Below are positions 1 to 12,493 of a stretch of DNA of 64,000 nucleotides, in pieces. Both the position numbers and the translations under genes were made by a program. The notes under the pieces are model-generated. The model saw only the letters and a program-made list of their open reading frames with translations, was not told the origin of the DNA and ran no database searches. How positions within the stretch are numbered: the first letter of the stretch is position 1; every line of letters begins with the position of its first letter. Origin of the DNA: Protonemura montana (taxonomy: Eukaryota; Arthropoda; Insecta; Plecoptera; Nemouridae); NCBI GenBank assembly GCA_947568835.1, contig OX387609.1, forward strand, positions 10,059,660 to 10,123,659, in the 5' to 3' direction.

Positions 1-236
1 TCGCTTTTTATTCATACCTACTTACCAGCTGAATATATTTCAGCAGTGTATAGAAAATCAAGTAAGCTAGAAGAAGTACTATAATTATAATTATAGTGTT
101 GAGACTTATGTGTACTTCATCTTACCTAAGTTAATATTCTCAGCTCGTAAAATAACACGTTACATTTATGAAAAGATATTTAATACTCAGTACATAAGCA
201 TTATACAAACAAATTACATTAAATGTGATTTAAATT

Positions 237-1569
237 TCATAGTTCATCACTTTTCCTCTTGCTCTCCTCCTTTCCTTTCTCTGAATGTTTCCCATAATAA
301 GGTTTATTTTCAATGACAACTTCACTACATCGTTCTTGGTCGATCAGGAACTCTTTCGCATCCCAAGCTTGCGCTCCATCTTTGAACAGAAATATCGCCC
401 TGTCGACATCAACCAAGTACCGCTCGGCCTGTATGTGGTTATTCCAAAGACTCGTCTGCCAGAGTTTCGTGATATCTTCAGTCTCTTCGCGAGAGGGGCT
501 GCCACCAACGCTGACAAACGTCATTAAAGTTTTGCCTTTTTTGGTAACTTTAAGGAGATTTTCAGGATTGCTCATGTCAAGAGAATTAAAATCTATTTGA
601 GGTTGTGGACGCAAATGTTCTGGCAGTTCGTCTGGTTCCAGTGGTTCTTCATCCTCCTGTAAGTAAAATTGAAGTGTAAGGATTGTAAACAATTGGAGCG
701 AACTTTCTTTGCCTTTCACGCCGCCTTTTAAAAGAGTGTACTCGTCATTGAATTTAAGAATTTAAATTACTAAGCGAGATTTTTTTAACTATTAACAATT
801 ATTAGCTGCATAAACGAACTATGTAAATGCAAACTAGTAAAATGACTTTTAGCATGTTGAGGGTTTAACAGGGCTAATTACCCAAAAGTATAGAATTTTA
901 ACTCTTCCTAAATTACTGGATTATCCTGGGCTGTGAGAGGAAGAACTAAATGGAAGACATTTGGATAAATTCTTGCCATACGAGCTAGCACCATAGAAAA
1001 AAGATTTAGTTTATTTCTATGCTAGGAAGCACGACTGTATTTTCTCTCTCTCCCGTTACTTCAGGTACTACCTTAGAAAAAGGACCCATTTCATTCCAGC
1101 ATAGGTACTACAATAGAATAAGGAAAATGTAAAAATGCTATTGGTTCAGCACTAAGCATTGAAATCCATAGAGTTGATTAGTTGATAGTTAACCCAGGTT
1201 TTAATAGTAATGATTAGTACGACGCAATAAAATATATGAAAGACTTCTAGTTATCTGGTGTCGGTTGGTGTCCATGAAATCTTTCTACATAATTGACCCC
1301 AGTTTCAGACAATAATTTGCATCAAAGATTATAACACTAAGTCTTTCTTCTATGATGTTACTATTAGCAAACCATAGTCCAAAACCAAAGACTCCAAAAC
1401 ATGCCCTTACCTCCCACTGATCAAACAATCTTTCCATGTCAGCATCGCTATAGTCCTGCAAATTTTTCTTTGTCCACGCAGGCTTTTCGCTCGGGTCACT
1501 CTTTTTGCATTGTGTTCCTATAAATAACAATACCCACAAGAACAAAGCAAGTATTAGTTTGTGAGACAT
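237..1569 (-). CDS. boca: MESD/Boca-type LDL-receptor chaperone (two exons)
   Basis: Exon 1 is 1569-1411 and exon 2 is 656-237. The intron has a GTAAGG donor and a TTACAG acceptor, both phase 0, giving about 192 aa. Seen: Met at 1569 opens a hydrophobic signal peptide (residues about 1-20, core LILALFLWVLLFIG). A MESD-family core follows, including DELPEHLRPQPQID, TFVSVGGSPSREETEDITKL, LWNNHIQAERY and RAIFLFKDGAQAWDAKEFL. The tail is Lys/Glu-rich and ends KSDEL, a KDEL-like ER-retention signal. Family knowledge: MESD/Boca is an ER-lumenal chaperone that folds the beta-propeller/EGF modules of LDL-receptor-family proteins (LRP5/6, Arrow, Yolkless). An in-frame upstream ATG at 1605 would put 12 polar residues before the signal peptide, so 1569 is preferred. 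The start lies about 180 bp from the divergent gene at 1754. Identity is very secure; the exon edges are inferred from consensus and phase. Confidence 0.95.
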
Positions 1570-1753
1570 GATTATGACTTTTGGGTTAGGTTTTCCCGCT
1601 GTCAAAGCAGTGTGACGTTTTTCAATTTTCAGGGTCAGCTGGGCGCGCTAGCGAGCGCTCCGCTCCCTAGCGCTCCCAAACCTTGCGGTATGTTCTGCCG
1701 ACCCCCGCTTCCGTTCCGCAGTTCGTTCATTACAGTCTTTCTCAAACACGATC
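1570..1753. promoter_or_regulatory. Shared bidirectional promoter/5'UTR interval
   Basis: Only 184 bp lie between the start codons of the minus-strand MESD gene and the plus-strand nucleolar gene. The middle (about 1635-1725) is clearly GC-rich against AT-rich surroundings, with GCGCGCTAGCGAGCGCTCCG-type sequence and no TATA box. This is what a compact head-to-head housekeeping promoter looks like. Transcription starts cannot be placed from sequence alone. Confidence 0.55.
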
Positions 1754-4700
1754 ATGGCGGACAACAACGACGCTGTTGCTTCGTCGCTAGTGTACGACTA
1801 TTTAGTAAAGACGAACATCCATGTGGCGAATTTATTCAAGAAGAAAGTGCAGGCTGTAAGTTACAACGACACTTTGTAATTAAATCATTTCTTTCCAATA
1901 GATTCTACCAGAAATAATTTGCCTTTTCTGAACACGCGGTCGCCCGCTAACATTGCGGCACCACGTGTGGTCCCATATTTGTTATATGCCGTTGCATCTG
2001 TATTTACTCTTAAGTAGCCGAAGAAAACTATCTCATAATTATAACGATCATCTCGGCTCAACTCGCATTCGCTTTTCTTTTCTTGATTGCGTTGTTAGAA
2101 CGTGCCTTCGAGGGTTTTAAATAGTTTCTATTCAACCCATGTAAATCAAGCATGGCCTGGGAGGTCTCATCGATTCTTTGTATTTTTCAGAGTCCACTCC
2201 CTGCAGGTTCACCTACACTAAGTGAAGTGATTACCAAGTATGACCAAAATACGCCGACGAGTAAGAGGCTGTCGTTTATTGTTCAAAAGACACAATCACC
2301 TGCAAAAACTCCTGGCAAAAAAGCTCCAGGCACACCAGTTCAAGCAGTCAACACACCTAACAAAGGCAACAAAACACCATTGGCCGCCGTTAAGACGCCC
2401 AGTAAGTATTTAATATTTTATCAATCCCTAGCTCATTGTGTGCGCTAGTTGGTGTGGGGGTGGGGAGCATGTACAGGATTTGTCATCGGACATGATTCTT
2501 CTCATCGAAAAAGGGATCCGGAGTCTGAGAGCGAGTGGTGACAAAAGGTTTCATCACTTGCAGATCTAGCAGAAATGACGCATAAGAAGATCGCGCTAGA
2601 GGACGTACCCATGTGCTTTCCGAATGAGATTGTTGAACAATGGCAGGATTTGCTTGCAGAGAAGTTGGATGTGGTTGAAATGGACTTGACTGATAAGAAA
2701 AGTACTAGTCGAAAGGCTTTAAAGGATCAGGGACCCAGGCTGGCACGAAAATATGGGTTTGAATGCACAATTGAGCAGCGCGATGGCAAGTGGCTGTTAG
2801 TCTTTAAACGGCCAGCTGTGGAGGAAGAAGAAGTATCCGTCGATGCAGATAATTTGGGTATTAACACTACGAAGGAAATACCAGTTTGAGATAATACTTT
2901 TTTTGTAAAATAAAAAATTTCAGTGGCTGGAATTAAAATTAGTTCTTTCGAGAAATTTCTGAAGTACAACTCTTGAAATCATACCAGATCTTGTGGAGCC
3001 AATCTTGAGCAGAGTTTAGACTTAAGTGGAGGCTGCTTATCGTGCATCGGTTGTTGATCTTTGCCTTCCTCCCTCGACCAGTCCGTGTCGCCATGGTGCA
3101 ATGCAATTAGTGCCTCGCTAATTTTTTTTTTTTTGAAGGTCACATTTCCCCACTTTTGTCACCTTTAATGGCAGCTGTCCCATGATCAACAATCCAAAGC
3201 TAAGTCCTGTTCCTAGCAGTTGACCATCAAGCTCATGAATTTATTTTTTTTCACAGAGGTTAAGACACCATACCCCAAGGCACCTGTCGTAGAGGACGAG
3301 GAGGATGATGATGACGACGATGATGACGACGAGGAAGAAGAAGCTGAAGTTACAGTGGTCAAGAAGAGTGCTCAAGTGGTAAGAGTCTACTAAGCTTGAT
3401 CATGACTATCTACAATCACTAAAAACATTTTTTTGTTCCTGGGTGCTCCACGGTCTTGTGATCTGCAATGGTCATATTGTGGTGTAGTATTATGCATACG
3501 ATAAGTAGTCCCGGTCTCAGCTTTCCATCTTTGATTGGGGGGACAAAGTATGCTAAAGTAACTACGCAAGTTGGCGCGTCTTATTGCTCCCTCATTGAGT
3601 GTACTACTCTAGTGAGTTTGCTCGAGAGAATGAAGACGAGTACATAAAGTATTAGACAACTCTGGTAAAATAATTAGCCTTGTCATGCCATTTTTATATC
3701 AACTGGCCGGATTAATACGATGTAGTAACCGGAGAATTCAGAATTTGGAAACTGGGAGGTCACCAAATTTCAGCAATACTGCGCTGGGTCTAGTGTTGGA
3801 TGGGTAACCATTGTAGGCATTACCAGTTCCGTTGGGGAGCGAGGCTGAACGGATGGTTCACTTTTGCATATTCACCGATGCCATTAGACCAGTGTTTATA
3901 CCAAGGGCTCATCGTTGAAAAGATTTTTTGGTTAACCCCACTAATGCAGCAATCAATTATGTAGCTGTGGAAGTGTTTTGAAAGGCTAGTTTTATATGAC
4001 GCGGCTTAATTTATAGCAAAGCAAATTAATATTCAAACCCCTAAACAAGACAATAATAGTAACTTTATTATGTCTTGAGCCACATTCAGAGAGCCACAAC
4101 TGAGAATGTTCCATCCTCACTCTGAAAAAAAAAGTAGGCTTACGAAGTGCTTAATGTATTTGGTTTTGAGCTCTTTGTCCTATCTGAAGTAGGTTGGTGC
4201 CCAAACTGATCATTCTTACAACAAATCTCAAAAAGGCAAAGAAAATCTGAACTTACAAACAGTATAACCTCCTTCTAGAGCAATGATGACGACGAAGAAG
4301 ATGAGGATGATGATGACGACGACGAAGAAGAAGAAGATGAAGATGCGTCGGAAGAGACCTCCCCATCTGCTAACGGCAACTCTGCGGAGAAGGCTTCCGA
4401 CGATGGAGACGACTCTGAAGACGATTCCGATGTGATGGACGCCATGAAGTCTCAGCTGCTGGCTGCCGCTAAGGCTGCTACTGCTGGTGACGATGATGAC
4501 GAAGACGAGGATGAAGATGACGACGAAGACGATGATGAAGAGGAGAAGCCAACGCTGAAGCGGAAGCTGGAGGCGGCAGGCGACTTGGACAGCGACGAGG
4601 AGGAGGAGGAGGAGGACGATGACGACGATGATGCGGGCGATGATGACGAGGAAGAGGATGGCGAGCCCAAGGTGAGCGTTGGCTGTCTTCTTGGTGAAAC

Positions 4701-5283
4701 CACTTCATAAAGTTTTGAAGCTTTTGTTATCGTTCTAATGCAGTTTCATGCAACTGTGATGCAAATTTTGATGATACTACTAGAGTCTCTTTGTAGCTCT
4801 GAGCGGCATCTTACTGTTTCGTTTCTTACGCAGGCCAAGAAAGCCAATGGTGCCGCAGCCTTCCACGAGGACCGCCAGGGCACAGGCCGTGGTCGCGGAA
4901 ACTTCCGTGGCAACGACCGAGGTGGCGGCGGCTTCCGGGGTCGTGGGGGTGGTTTCCGTGGTAACGATCGTGAGGGTGGTTTCCGAGGCCGTGGAGGCGG
5001 CGGATTCCGCGGTGGCGACCGTGAGGGAGGTTTCCGTGGGCGAGGAGGCGGTGGCTTCAGAGGTGGCGATCGTGAGGGTGGATTCCGAGGCCGTGGGGGC
5101 GGTGGTTTCCGTGGTAACGATCGTGGAGGCAGGGGCGGCGGATTCCGAGGTGGTGATCGAGGTGGTTTCCGTGGAAACAGGGGAGGTGGTTTCAGGGGCG
5201 GGCGAGGTGGGGACAGGGGAGGATTCAGGGGGGGCGACAGGGGTGGGTTCAGGGGTGAGAACAAGAAGATCTCGTTCGCGTAA
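1754..5283 (+). CDS. LisH-acidic-RGG nucleolar protein, Nopp140/nucleolin-like
   Basis: Coding exons are 1754-1855, 2191-2401, 3257-3378, 4279-4671 and 4834-5283. All junctions are GT-AG and in phase, for about 425 aa. Seen in order: a LisH-like helix pair near residues 10-34 (LVYDYLVKTNIHVANLF); a basic KTP/SPAK-rich segment (residues about 35-110); long Asp/Glu runs interrupted by short basic patches (KTPYPKAP, KRKLEAAGD); and a C-terminal glycine-arginine domain of about 125 residues built from FRG, RGG and GGFRG repeats, ending ENKKISFA. Family knowledge: a LisH N-terminus with alternating acidic and KTP blocks is typical of NOLC1/Nopp140, and Drosophila has an RGG-tailed Nopp140 isoform; nucleolin shares the acid and GAR parts but has RRMs, absent here. 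Inferred role: nucleolar scaffold or chaperone for snoRNP or rRNA work. A plausible ATTAAA polyadenylation signal follows near 5553. An assignment to nucleolin rather than Nopp140 cannot be excluded. Confidence 0.8.
2564..2914 (+). CDS. Candidate alternative terminal exon (or nested small gene)
   Basis: This lies in intron 2 of the LisH-RGG gene. An open frame runs from ATG 2575 to the stop at 2887-2889 (104 aa). It contains LARKYGFECTIEQRDGKWLL followed by VFKRP, which by eye resembles the second half of an R3H-type nucleic-acid-binding fold; that comparison is not verified. A splice acceptor (TTTCATCACTTGCAG, ending 2563) sits just upstream. Exon 2 of the host gene ends in phase 1 (2401), and joining it to 2564 reads straight through AAT-CTA-GCA-GAA into ATG 2575 in the same frame. 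AATAAA lies at 2909-2914, 20 nt after the stop. The simplest reading is an alternative 3' terminal exon giving a shorter LisH-KTP isoform without the acidic/RGG domains. A nested intronless gene or retrocopy is the alternative. Confidence 0.6.
3748..3905 (+). repeat. 5S-rRNA-derived SINE, internally deleted copy
   Basis: Within intron 3 of the LisH-RGG gene. It shows the 5S-like core (CAATACTGCGCTGGGTC, then GGATGGGTAACCATTG), the CCAGTTCCGTTGGGGAG module and the family's 3' region (TTCACCGATGCCATTAGACC). The middle part present in longer copies is missing. Confidence 0.7.
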
Positions 5284-8200
5284 GCTGCTCGCGGCTGCAA
5301 TTTCATTGGATCGTTCATCCTCATGTGCTTAGGTATTAGCTACGTGGCTCATCATCGAGGAGTATTCCATTTATTCATCTGAAATTTTCACGGACGACGC
5401 GCCGAGTTATTTTTGTATAGTCTGTAGGCCGCGTCAATCTTTCGCTGGAGGTTGTTGACCTCAAATTCTTAGTGCACGTGGTTTTTTTTATAACAATTAT
5501 TTGCCAGCTCCGGGTAGTGAGTGTTTTATTGCCTAAGTTAAACCTTCTGGATTAAAGAGACAGCATTATGAACTTGTGCATGTCGATAGCATGTCTATGA
5601 CTGTAATTTCTGCCGCTCGCAACCGGCGGTCGGAGTTGTAAGGCCGCCGATCGAAACTAATCTCACCTGTTGATTGAACTGTGTCCGTTATCTTACACTG
5701 TTGACCCTGCCAGAATGGCTGGCCTGAATTGTTTATGTGTAATTAGTCTGAAATTTGATTATAAGACTATTATCAGAAAATTTAATGTATTTAATTTCTG
5801 CTAAACCCTTGATGACCAAATCCTTTGTCCACTTGGTGCTTATTTCTCCTTTATTGATCTGCTTAGCGACATTGGTGTGCCCGGGCAAGAGTTGTTTAGT
5901 CAGGGAATCCAATTTTGTGTATTTGCCTCTCTTCAATACAGGGACCAATTTCATTACTTGTCAATGAATTAGATTAAGTTGAGGCCATTGGAGTGGGTAA
6001 GTGTTGTGTTGAGTCTTGTACACAGAAATTACCTGTTGCCAGTAGCTCCTCGGGGGCCACACCACTTGTCCGCTCGCGACGAAACAAAAACTGGGTGACT
6101 TTTCACACTATTATTGGTCACGGATACGTGGTTTAATATAGAAAATATTTTGTTTAGTAGTAACAAGTGTCCTAAACAAAGCCTGTCCAAGGTGTTTTAC
6201 AAAAAAAAATCGAGCACTTGGCAAATGAGGATTCGAAATTGGTCAATCCATGAACACATACAATCTTTGCATGGAAAAATCGATACAACAGTTTTGGAAA
6301 GCTTCCTTTTGTAAAAGATGGTAGTAAATGTACTGTGCTATAAAATGAACGAATCATTCTCCGGAAAATTTTCGCTCAAAGATTTTTTTTTTAGTTGATT
6401 ATACACCAACCACTAATAAAGAATTGAAATATGCATTTTGACCCCAGGATCCGCCAGAATAAAATAATAGGAAGCCACGTCCATCCTAATTAACATTTTT
6501 AAATCTATTTCGTTGACAGGTGACTTGCAGGTGACCGAAGCGGAGGCATGGTTTCCTACGTCCAGCTGTTTTGAATGTTAATTTCAAGTTCAAAGCCATG
6601 CTCGGCCATTACCCCTCTCCGGGTTGCGTGGTAGGGGAAATTACCGTTGCATTTGGCTGTCAAGAGTCAGATGGTTTGCTACGGGACGAAATTCGATCAG
6701 TCTTGCTGCATCCGTTGTCCGTTTTGAAAGTGGTCCTGTTCCGCAGTATCTTCGTGGACGAGTGCTTCTCAAGTTTATGTCGGATTATGTGCCGGAATCT
6801 CGATTGAAGCAACGTAATAATAGCAAAATCAAATACCGTTCGGTACAGTGCAAGTTTTATACCACGAACTAATTTGAAATTTATATCTCAACCATGGTTA
6901 CTTTACGGCGGTCATCGGTCTACACGAAAGTAAGTTTTGTTTTAAATTTTTGCCATGCAAATGAAAGAGATAGCTGTGAAGACTAAAGCGTTAAGCGTGA
7001 CGGGCTTTGCTTATTCGGTCATTAAGCAATCAAGAAGAATGTGTCTTCCGAAAGAGAATTAATCATCTTGCCATGACCATGTCAAGAAAATGATGAGCGA
7101 CCAATGAATTACAGTGGGTGATTAATATCGACTCCCCGCTGTCAAAGAATTGGGACTGTAACGGGATACGATTCCATTTAACTTTGGCTACAGCGAGAGA
7201 TCAATTCTTTTCTTCCCTCAACACGATTACCGAAGAGCCAGGTACACGATGTTAACGTGTGTACCCCACCGGTAATTACTACCGGAGGAGGATTGTTCAT
7301 TCGTCATGTTTTGCCTCGTGTGCAAGAGAGCACCCAGACCGGTAGGGAGTCGATGACCTTTATGATAAAAGTGTAAGATTCAAGACGGGTAACTTGAGGT
7401 TTCTGAAACTCACTTTTAGGCGAAAGTGATTTGTACCATTTTTTTTTTGTTGATTCCGTAGTGTTGACTCTTTACGTGTACCTTCCGTTTCGAACGATTG
7501 TTTGATGCTTTTGACAACTCGGCCTTGATCAGTGTTTTCGGTAATATCTTCTCTAGGACATTGCCTCTGAATTCCTAACCTCGTTGTGAAATATGGGTGT
7601 TTTGAAAAATATGTTTTGATGATGTGGACCGATTTGGGATTTTGGCATGTGTTTCTTCGAACTTGGGTCCCTACGACAAGGTCCCGACTCGTTTAAACGT
7701 TTTAGGAATGTGACTTCCTCCTTTTTACTAGACTTTGGCGGCTCTCGACTGTGACAAAACAAAGGCTCGCGGAAAACAATGACACTGTCCAACAGAGCGA
7801 GCGAGCGATTGCTTAGAGACATAAGAATTGGGGTTGAAATGGGCAATTTCCAAAGGAAATAAATCTATCAATACACGGAAATGGAAAATATTTGACCAAC
7901 ACCACATTTTGCATCAGTTATACCGCACCACTAGTTCAAAACGAACCCAAAACAATTGACACATGAACGCTAAAAACTGGTAAACAAGCGACCAAACCTG
8001 TGAAACATTCCTCGGCCTACCCACACCCATTAAACCCAGACCCTCTTCGTTAGCCGCCATTAAAACCAACTACTAATTGATAATTTAACCACTCGTTAAT
8101 CGTGCACTTTTGTATCGACAAGTCTCGATGGCTGGATGGTGTCCGTTGTCTGGCCGATATATTAGCCGGCAGGTCGCTACGTAGATACTCAGCACATGGT

Positions 8201-11200
8201 GCCAATAAAATCTTACCGCGGCTTCCACTCAAAGAACGGTACCTGCCCGGTCGACCCGAGGCTTCATAAGAGCAGAATTTCTGTAAAATCACGCCGATGT
8301 GTTATATGTTGACACAGATTTTAAGAGCCGATACCCATGCAGTTATGATTCGATTGAGAGGAGGGGAACTTTTTTTTTACGGTTTACAATGCACACAGAA
8401 GCAATTATTTGTGATGACTAGTCATCATTTCGGCTTACTTTTGCATGATTTTTCTTTTTTTAATTCTACACCGCATATGGGATTTGGCTTTGGTTGGCAA
8501 TGTATGGTCCATCCATACCGTAATATCACAAAAGCCACTTCGGCATTTACACTATGCCTGTGTGTGCGAGGAAATGAAATTGTGCAGCAATTGTGCGCTG
8601 GGATTTGACCCAAAAAGTCAGACATGTCATTACTCATGGGCGAGTTGACAGAAGTGTACTGGTTGTGTCTCACGACCCGGAAGATACCGGAGGGGTCACT
8701 GTCAGTCTGTGGTTTTGGGTTTACAAGGTAAAAAGCAAATTAGCCGTTCCTTGAGTTTCGTCGTGACTCATAAAGCAGCATACAAAGTTGACCCAAGCCT
8801 AAGAATTGAATTCATTTATTTGTGTCCGGAAGGTCTTTTGATTATTTACTGTTCTTTTGCTTTGTTTACGGCTTTCTCTGTTCGGTTGACATCAAACCAC
8901 TTATAGGTATAGGTACTGTACTTGTAATTACAGACCACATGGCAAAATATACCCCATCCATTAACAGGGAATTATTATAATTGGTTTTATTACGAGGTCT
9001 TAAGTCAACCATTTTGTTATAGGGTCGTAATAACCATCAATTTAAACTACCATCGAACATATTGGAATTTACAACTTAAAAACGCAAGAAACACTTAGTT
9101 GCAATGACAAACCAATCTTGCTTGCTACCTATCAGCTATGCGACGGTGATTCAACACATTGAAGAACTCAACTCAGGAAGTGTGGCCTACACATGTGCCG
9201 TATACCTCATAGAATATATATTCCACACAATATAACTGTTAGACATGGGATCGCCATAAGTACTCGCAGATTACCGGCAATATCTTCAAGTGTATAACGT
9301 TTATTGAGACAACTCTCGTGTAGACATACCTCGAGTAAAACATGCCGACAACCGGTACGATGGGAAACATTGTTCTTGATAAGTTCTTCATCTTGTTGTA
9401 ACAATAGGAGGCAATTGTACGTACATGATGTAATTTTTTATGTTGTTTTTTTGTTGTGCTCGATTAAATATTAGGACTGCGGTAGGTTTTTTTGCTTTAA
9501 AAGCATGGTTTAATTGTGATTACAATTTGGACTTGTCTTGTAGCCTGCCAGGCAATTGTTATGTCATAGTGTTCATTAATAAGTGTTTGGATGATTTAAT
9601 AAATAATGGATAATTGAATATTTTCAAAAAATAATTGCCAGTTGAATACTCTTTTCCATGGTCACAGCCAATCATGGTCATGGTCGCAACCTCCGGTTGC
9701 TTGTTCCAAGTCACAGTGGACACATGGTGGAAATGTTTGAAATAATTGGAACTAATGCATCAACCGGCCACCACTCCCAATCTACAAGTTTGTGGTCTTC
9801 CGCATTCGAAGAATAACGCTTGCCATCACTATAACGAGATCCGAAAAGTCCAAAGAAATTGCTTAACAACTCTTATGGTCAGAGTATACCCATCCCATGT
9901 TACCACATTTTTTGTACCGGCACCTAAATCTTGAAAGAGCGTCGAAGGCTCATTTTGTGTACAAATCGAACGTTCCGCATCTTCTTGAATATAACCGCAA
10001 TAAAAGATATCTCCACCACAGAATCTCTTGCTGTGTCTCGCGGTACAAAAAGTGAACAAAAACTAGCACTCCACATGAACCAACCGAACCACGGTGTGCA
10101 TCTCCTTCTCTAGGTAGCACACCTGTTGTGTAATACATTGCCGTCGTCACTTATTTCTTGTTTATTTTGTCTGGCGAAATTTGGGTTAAGCAAAATTAAA
10201 TTAGCAATAACTCGGTTACTCTTTTCATCAATTATTCACGCTACTCGTTGCGAATCTTTCAAATGGTCCACACACCTAGCGGAACTGTGTTGACTCAACA
10301 AATCGAGTGGATATGTACCGTAAACCGATGTTCATGCCACCTTCAGGAATTGTGTTTGAAGACGTCTCTAATATGGTAAGCACTAAATTGTAACTGAAGA
10401 ATTAAAGGTTAATTGACACAGAATTTGTAGTTATGTCAGAGTCACAGCGCTATTCGATAAACTTTCTTCTGAGCAAACGAGCGGACAACTTGTGGTGACG
10501 GTCGTGACCACCCGATGGCGCTTGCGGCCGTACTTTTTTAAAAATCTCTACAGTCTCTCAAAATCTCGATAAATTCATGTAAAACGTTTCATGTAAATCG
10601 TTATCAATGAATATTATTTGAGGGTAAACCTGTCTCAGATGCGAGTAATCTGTGAGAAATAACGAAATTAAATTTCTTTACGCTCGAAACGACGGTGACT
10701 CCGTCTCTGGGCGACTACCATTTTTGTCAGTATAGTCATTGAATTAATCGGTATTTTTGGACCCAATGATCTGATGTTTTATGCCGAGAAACAAAAACTT
10801 CTAAACTATGGTTTTTAGACTCATGTCTACTTAATCTAACCTTAGCACTCGTTTCTACAAACACTATTTAAAGTGGGTTTTGAATGCTAAGTGAAAACAA
10901 CTCCATTTCCCGCAATTAGCATGGGAAATGGGTAATTTAGTTGTTATTCACTTAGCACAAAAACCAATTTTGAATGGTATTTGTCAAAACTTCAAAACTG
11001 TTATAGTGAGTTTAGCATCCACTTCGACGGCTAGGACCTTTGGCTAGGACCGTGACAATCTCCAACCACCTGCATTTCAGTCCATGTGCCACTAAGATGG
11101 AATAAAGAGGTCCGATTCTAAGCCATCGCCGTGATTTCGGCTTAGATGGCCGACTATCTGCAAAGGTTACAATGCGCTCTTTACGCTTCCTATGTACGTG

Positions 11201-11526
11201 TCGCAGTGCCAAGCTTTGCGTTAAATCATCCGTGTAATGACGGTGATTACCCAATTGCAACGCTCCTTACTGAGCGGCACATGTCCACGCACTTATTTGG
11301 CCGGCGTAAAATTTGTAATAGCACACTCTTTTGTTGTGAGCTCTCCCATACGGGGATGACTATACGTGAATAGCGAAACAATTGCATTCGGCGCTGACTA
11401 AGTCATGAATACAGCGGGTCAGTAAGGTATTGGGTTGGCACTGGGTGAAGGAGACTATAAATCCAATTGTATTGGGGCAATTGTGTTGGCAAGCCACGAG
11501 ATTTAAAACATCGGTGTAAAATCTGA
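5284..11526. other. Gene-free stretch with 3'UTR and unresolved sequence
   Basis: The first few hundred bases are the 3'UTR of the LisH-RGG gene, with ATTAAA near 5553. After that no open frame has codon structure, splice context or recognisable motifs. Short frames near 6570-6870 and 7550-7850 are not convincing. The copy of an interspersed repeat at 10428-10980 is listed separately. Confidence 0.6.
10428..10980 (+). repeat. Interspersed repeat family B, longest plus copy
   Basis: About 560 bp beginning near GTCAGAGTCACAGCGCTATT. It continues through AACGAGCGGACAACTTGTGG, CCGATGGCGCTTGCGGCCG, TCAGATGCGAGTAATCTGTG, AGAAATAACGAAA and TTTTTAGACTCATGTCTACT to TTTTGAATGCTAAGTG. The same blocks recur in the same order at 18890-19505 (inverted), and parts recur at 13825-14110, 14198-14320, 24480-24600 and 47445-47690. 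No coding capacity is visible, so it is probably a non-autonomous mobile element. A local palindrome (TTTCCCGCAATTAGCATGGGAAAT) lies near 10907-10930. Confidence 0.65.
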
Positions 11527-11760
11527 TTTAAATTCCAAACACATGCAATGCGTGAGGTATTTTATTATTAAGAACACTTGCCCAAACAGGGACTCGAACC
11601 AAGCTATCCACCTATCGATGGAGTTGCTTTAACCTATGCGTTAACCAACTGATATGCTTGGACACATAATATTTGAGAGGATTTTAGTGTAATTCCCCGT
11701 TTGGACGCATCAATTTTTGAGAGGGTAACAGTGTTCCTAATAATAAAATAATACATCGGT
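11527..11760. repeat. tRNA-like foldback repeat, degraded copy
   Basis: It carries the family's end sequence (TGCAATGCGTGAGGTATTTT then ATTATTAAGAACAC), an antisense T-arm (GGGACTCGAACC), a D-arm-like part (GCGTTAACCAACTG) and the opposite end (ATCAATTTTTGAGAGGGTAA with AATAATAAAAT). It corresponds to the better copies near 33985 and 39418 but has lost part of the left arm. Confidence 0.6.
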
Positions 11761-11790
11761 GTCTGAATCGGGTTGATTGATTGATCAGTG

Positions 11791-12210
11791 AGATTTAACG
11801 ACGCATTTTTTTGACAACTGGCCATATGACACTGGTCTAATGGTGTCGGTGAATGAGTGAATGATGGAATGATTATTAACCTAACTTAGCCGAGAAGGGA
11901 GGGAGGGAAACCCGGTGCCGGCACGTAGCTTACTTCAGTCGAATAGCACCAAGGGGACCACCGGCTGAACGTTCCTTCCGAAGGACGGTACAACGCGAAC
12001 AACAGGATTCCTCCACAAATCCATGCTGTCGAGAGGTCGATAAGCAGGTCGAGTGAAGTTGCTGCACTAACTTTCATCCCTCCAACCTCTCTCCCGAACA
12101 GAACTAGCATTGTGTGTGATTGTCACCCATCCAATACCTGACCCAGCGCAGTGTTGCTTAACATCGGTGATCACACGAGGACCGGTATTTCCCACACGAC
12201 AAACCGTTCG
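11791..12210 (-). repeat. 5S-rRNA-derived SINE, near full length
   Basis: Reading on the minus strand: a 5S-like head (ATCACCGATGTTAAGCAACA then CTGCGCTGGGTCAGG and GGATGGGTGAC), an unrelated body (AGAGAGGTTGGAGGGATGAA, CCTCTCGACAGCATGGATTT, CGTCCTTCGGAAGGAACG) and a tail with CACCGACACCATTAGACC and GTCGTTAAATC. The 5S box A/box C region (internal RNA polymerase III promoter in 5S genes) is recognisable. The body belongs to the SINE, not to 5S rRNA. Confidence 0.8.
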
Positions 12211-12460
12211 GTAGTCTCAAATGCGAGCAATCCGCGAGAAATAACGAAACGGGAACTCCACCTAGTAGCATCCTCCATTTTTGTCGCTTCATTTTCAGCG
12301 AAGACACTTTAACATTAGAGCTATGCTAGTACAGGAAACAATTTTAACGATTCCTTACATTTAAATTTAAAGTACACATTAGTGTTTTCTTTTATTGGCT
12401 ACGTATAAAGAAGGCCAAAAAGCGGTCGTAATTTTGAAGGCTTCTAATATTTTATCGATC

Positions 12461-12492
<32 letters not shown>
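12461..12492. repeat. (AAT)n microsatellite
   Basis: An uninterrupted AAT/ATA run of about 32 bp in AT-rich intergenic DNA. (AAT)n also ends the 5S-derived SINE at 49726, so this run may be a leftover SINE tail. Confidence 0.85.

Positions 12493-12493
<1 letters not shown>

Noticed and set aside
4452..4703. Minus-strand open frame rich in serine
   Set aside because: It is the antisense of the Asp/Glu-coding exon 4; low-complexity GAC/GAG runs are open in several frames.
6571..6872. Overlapping plus frames of about 80 codons
   Set aside because: No family motif, splice context or composition shift; both frames are equally open, so there is no support for a gene.
12110..12190. 5S rRNA gene
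   Set aside because: Only the inner portion resembles 5S rRNA; the unit continues into a shared SINE body and occurs in several similarly diverged copies.
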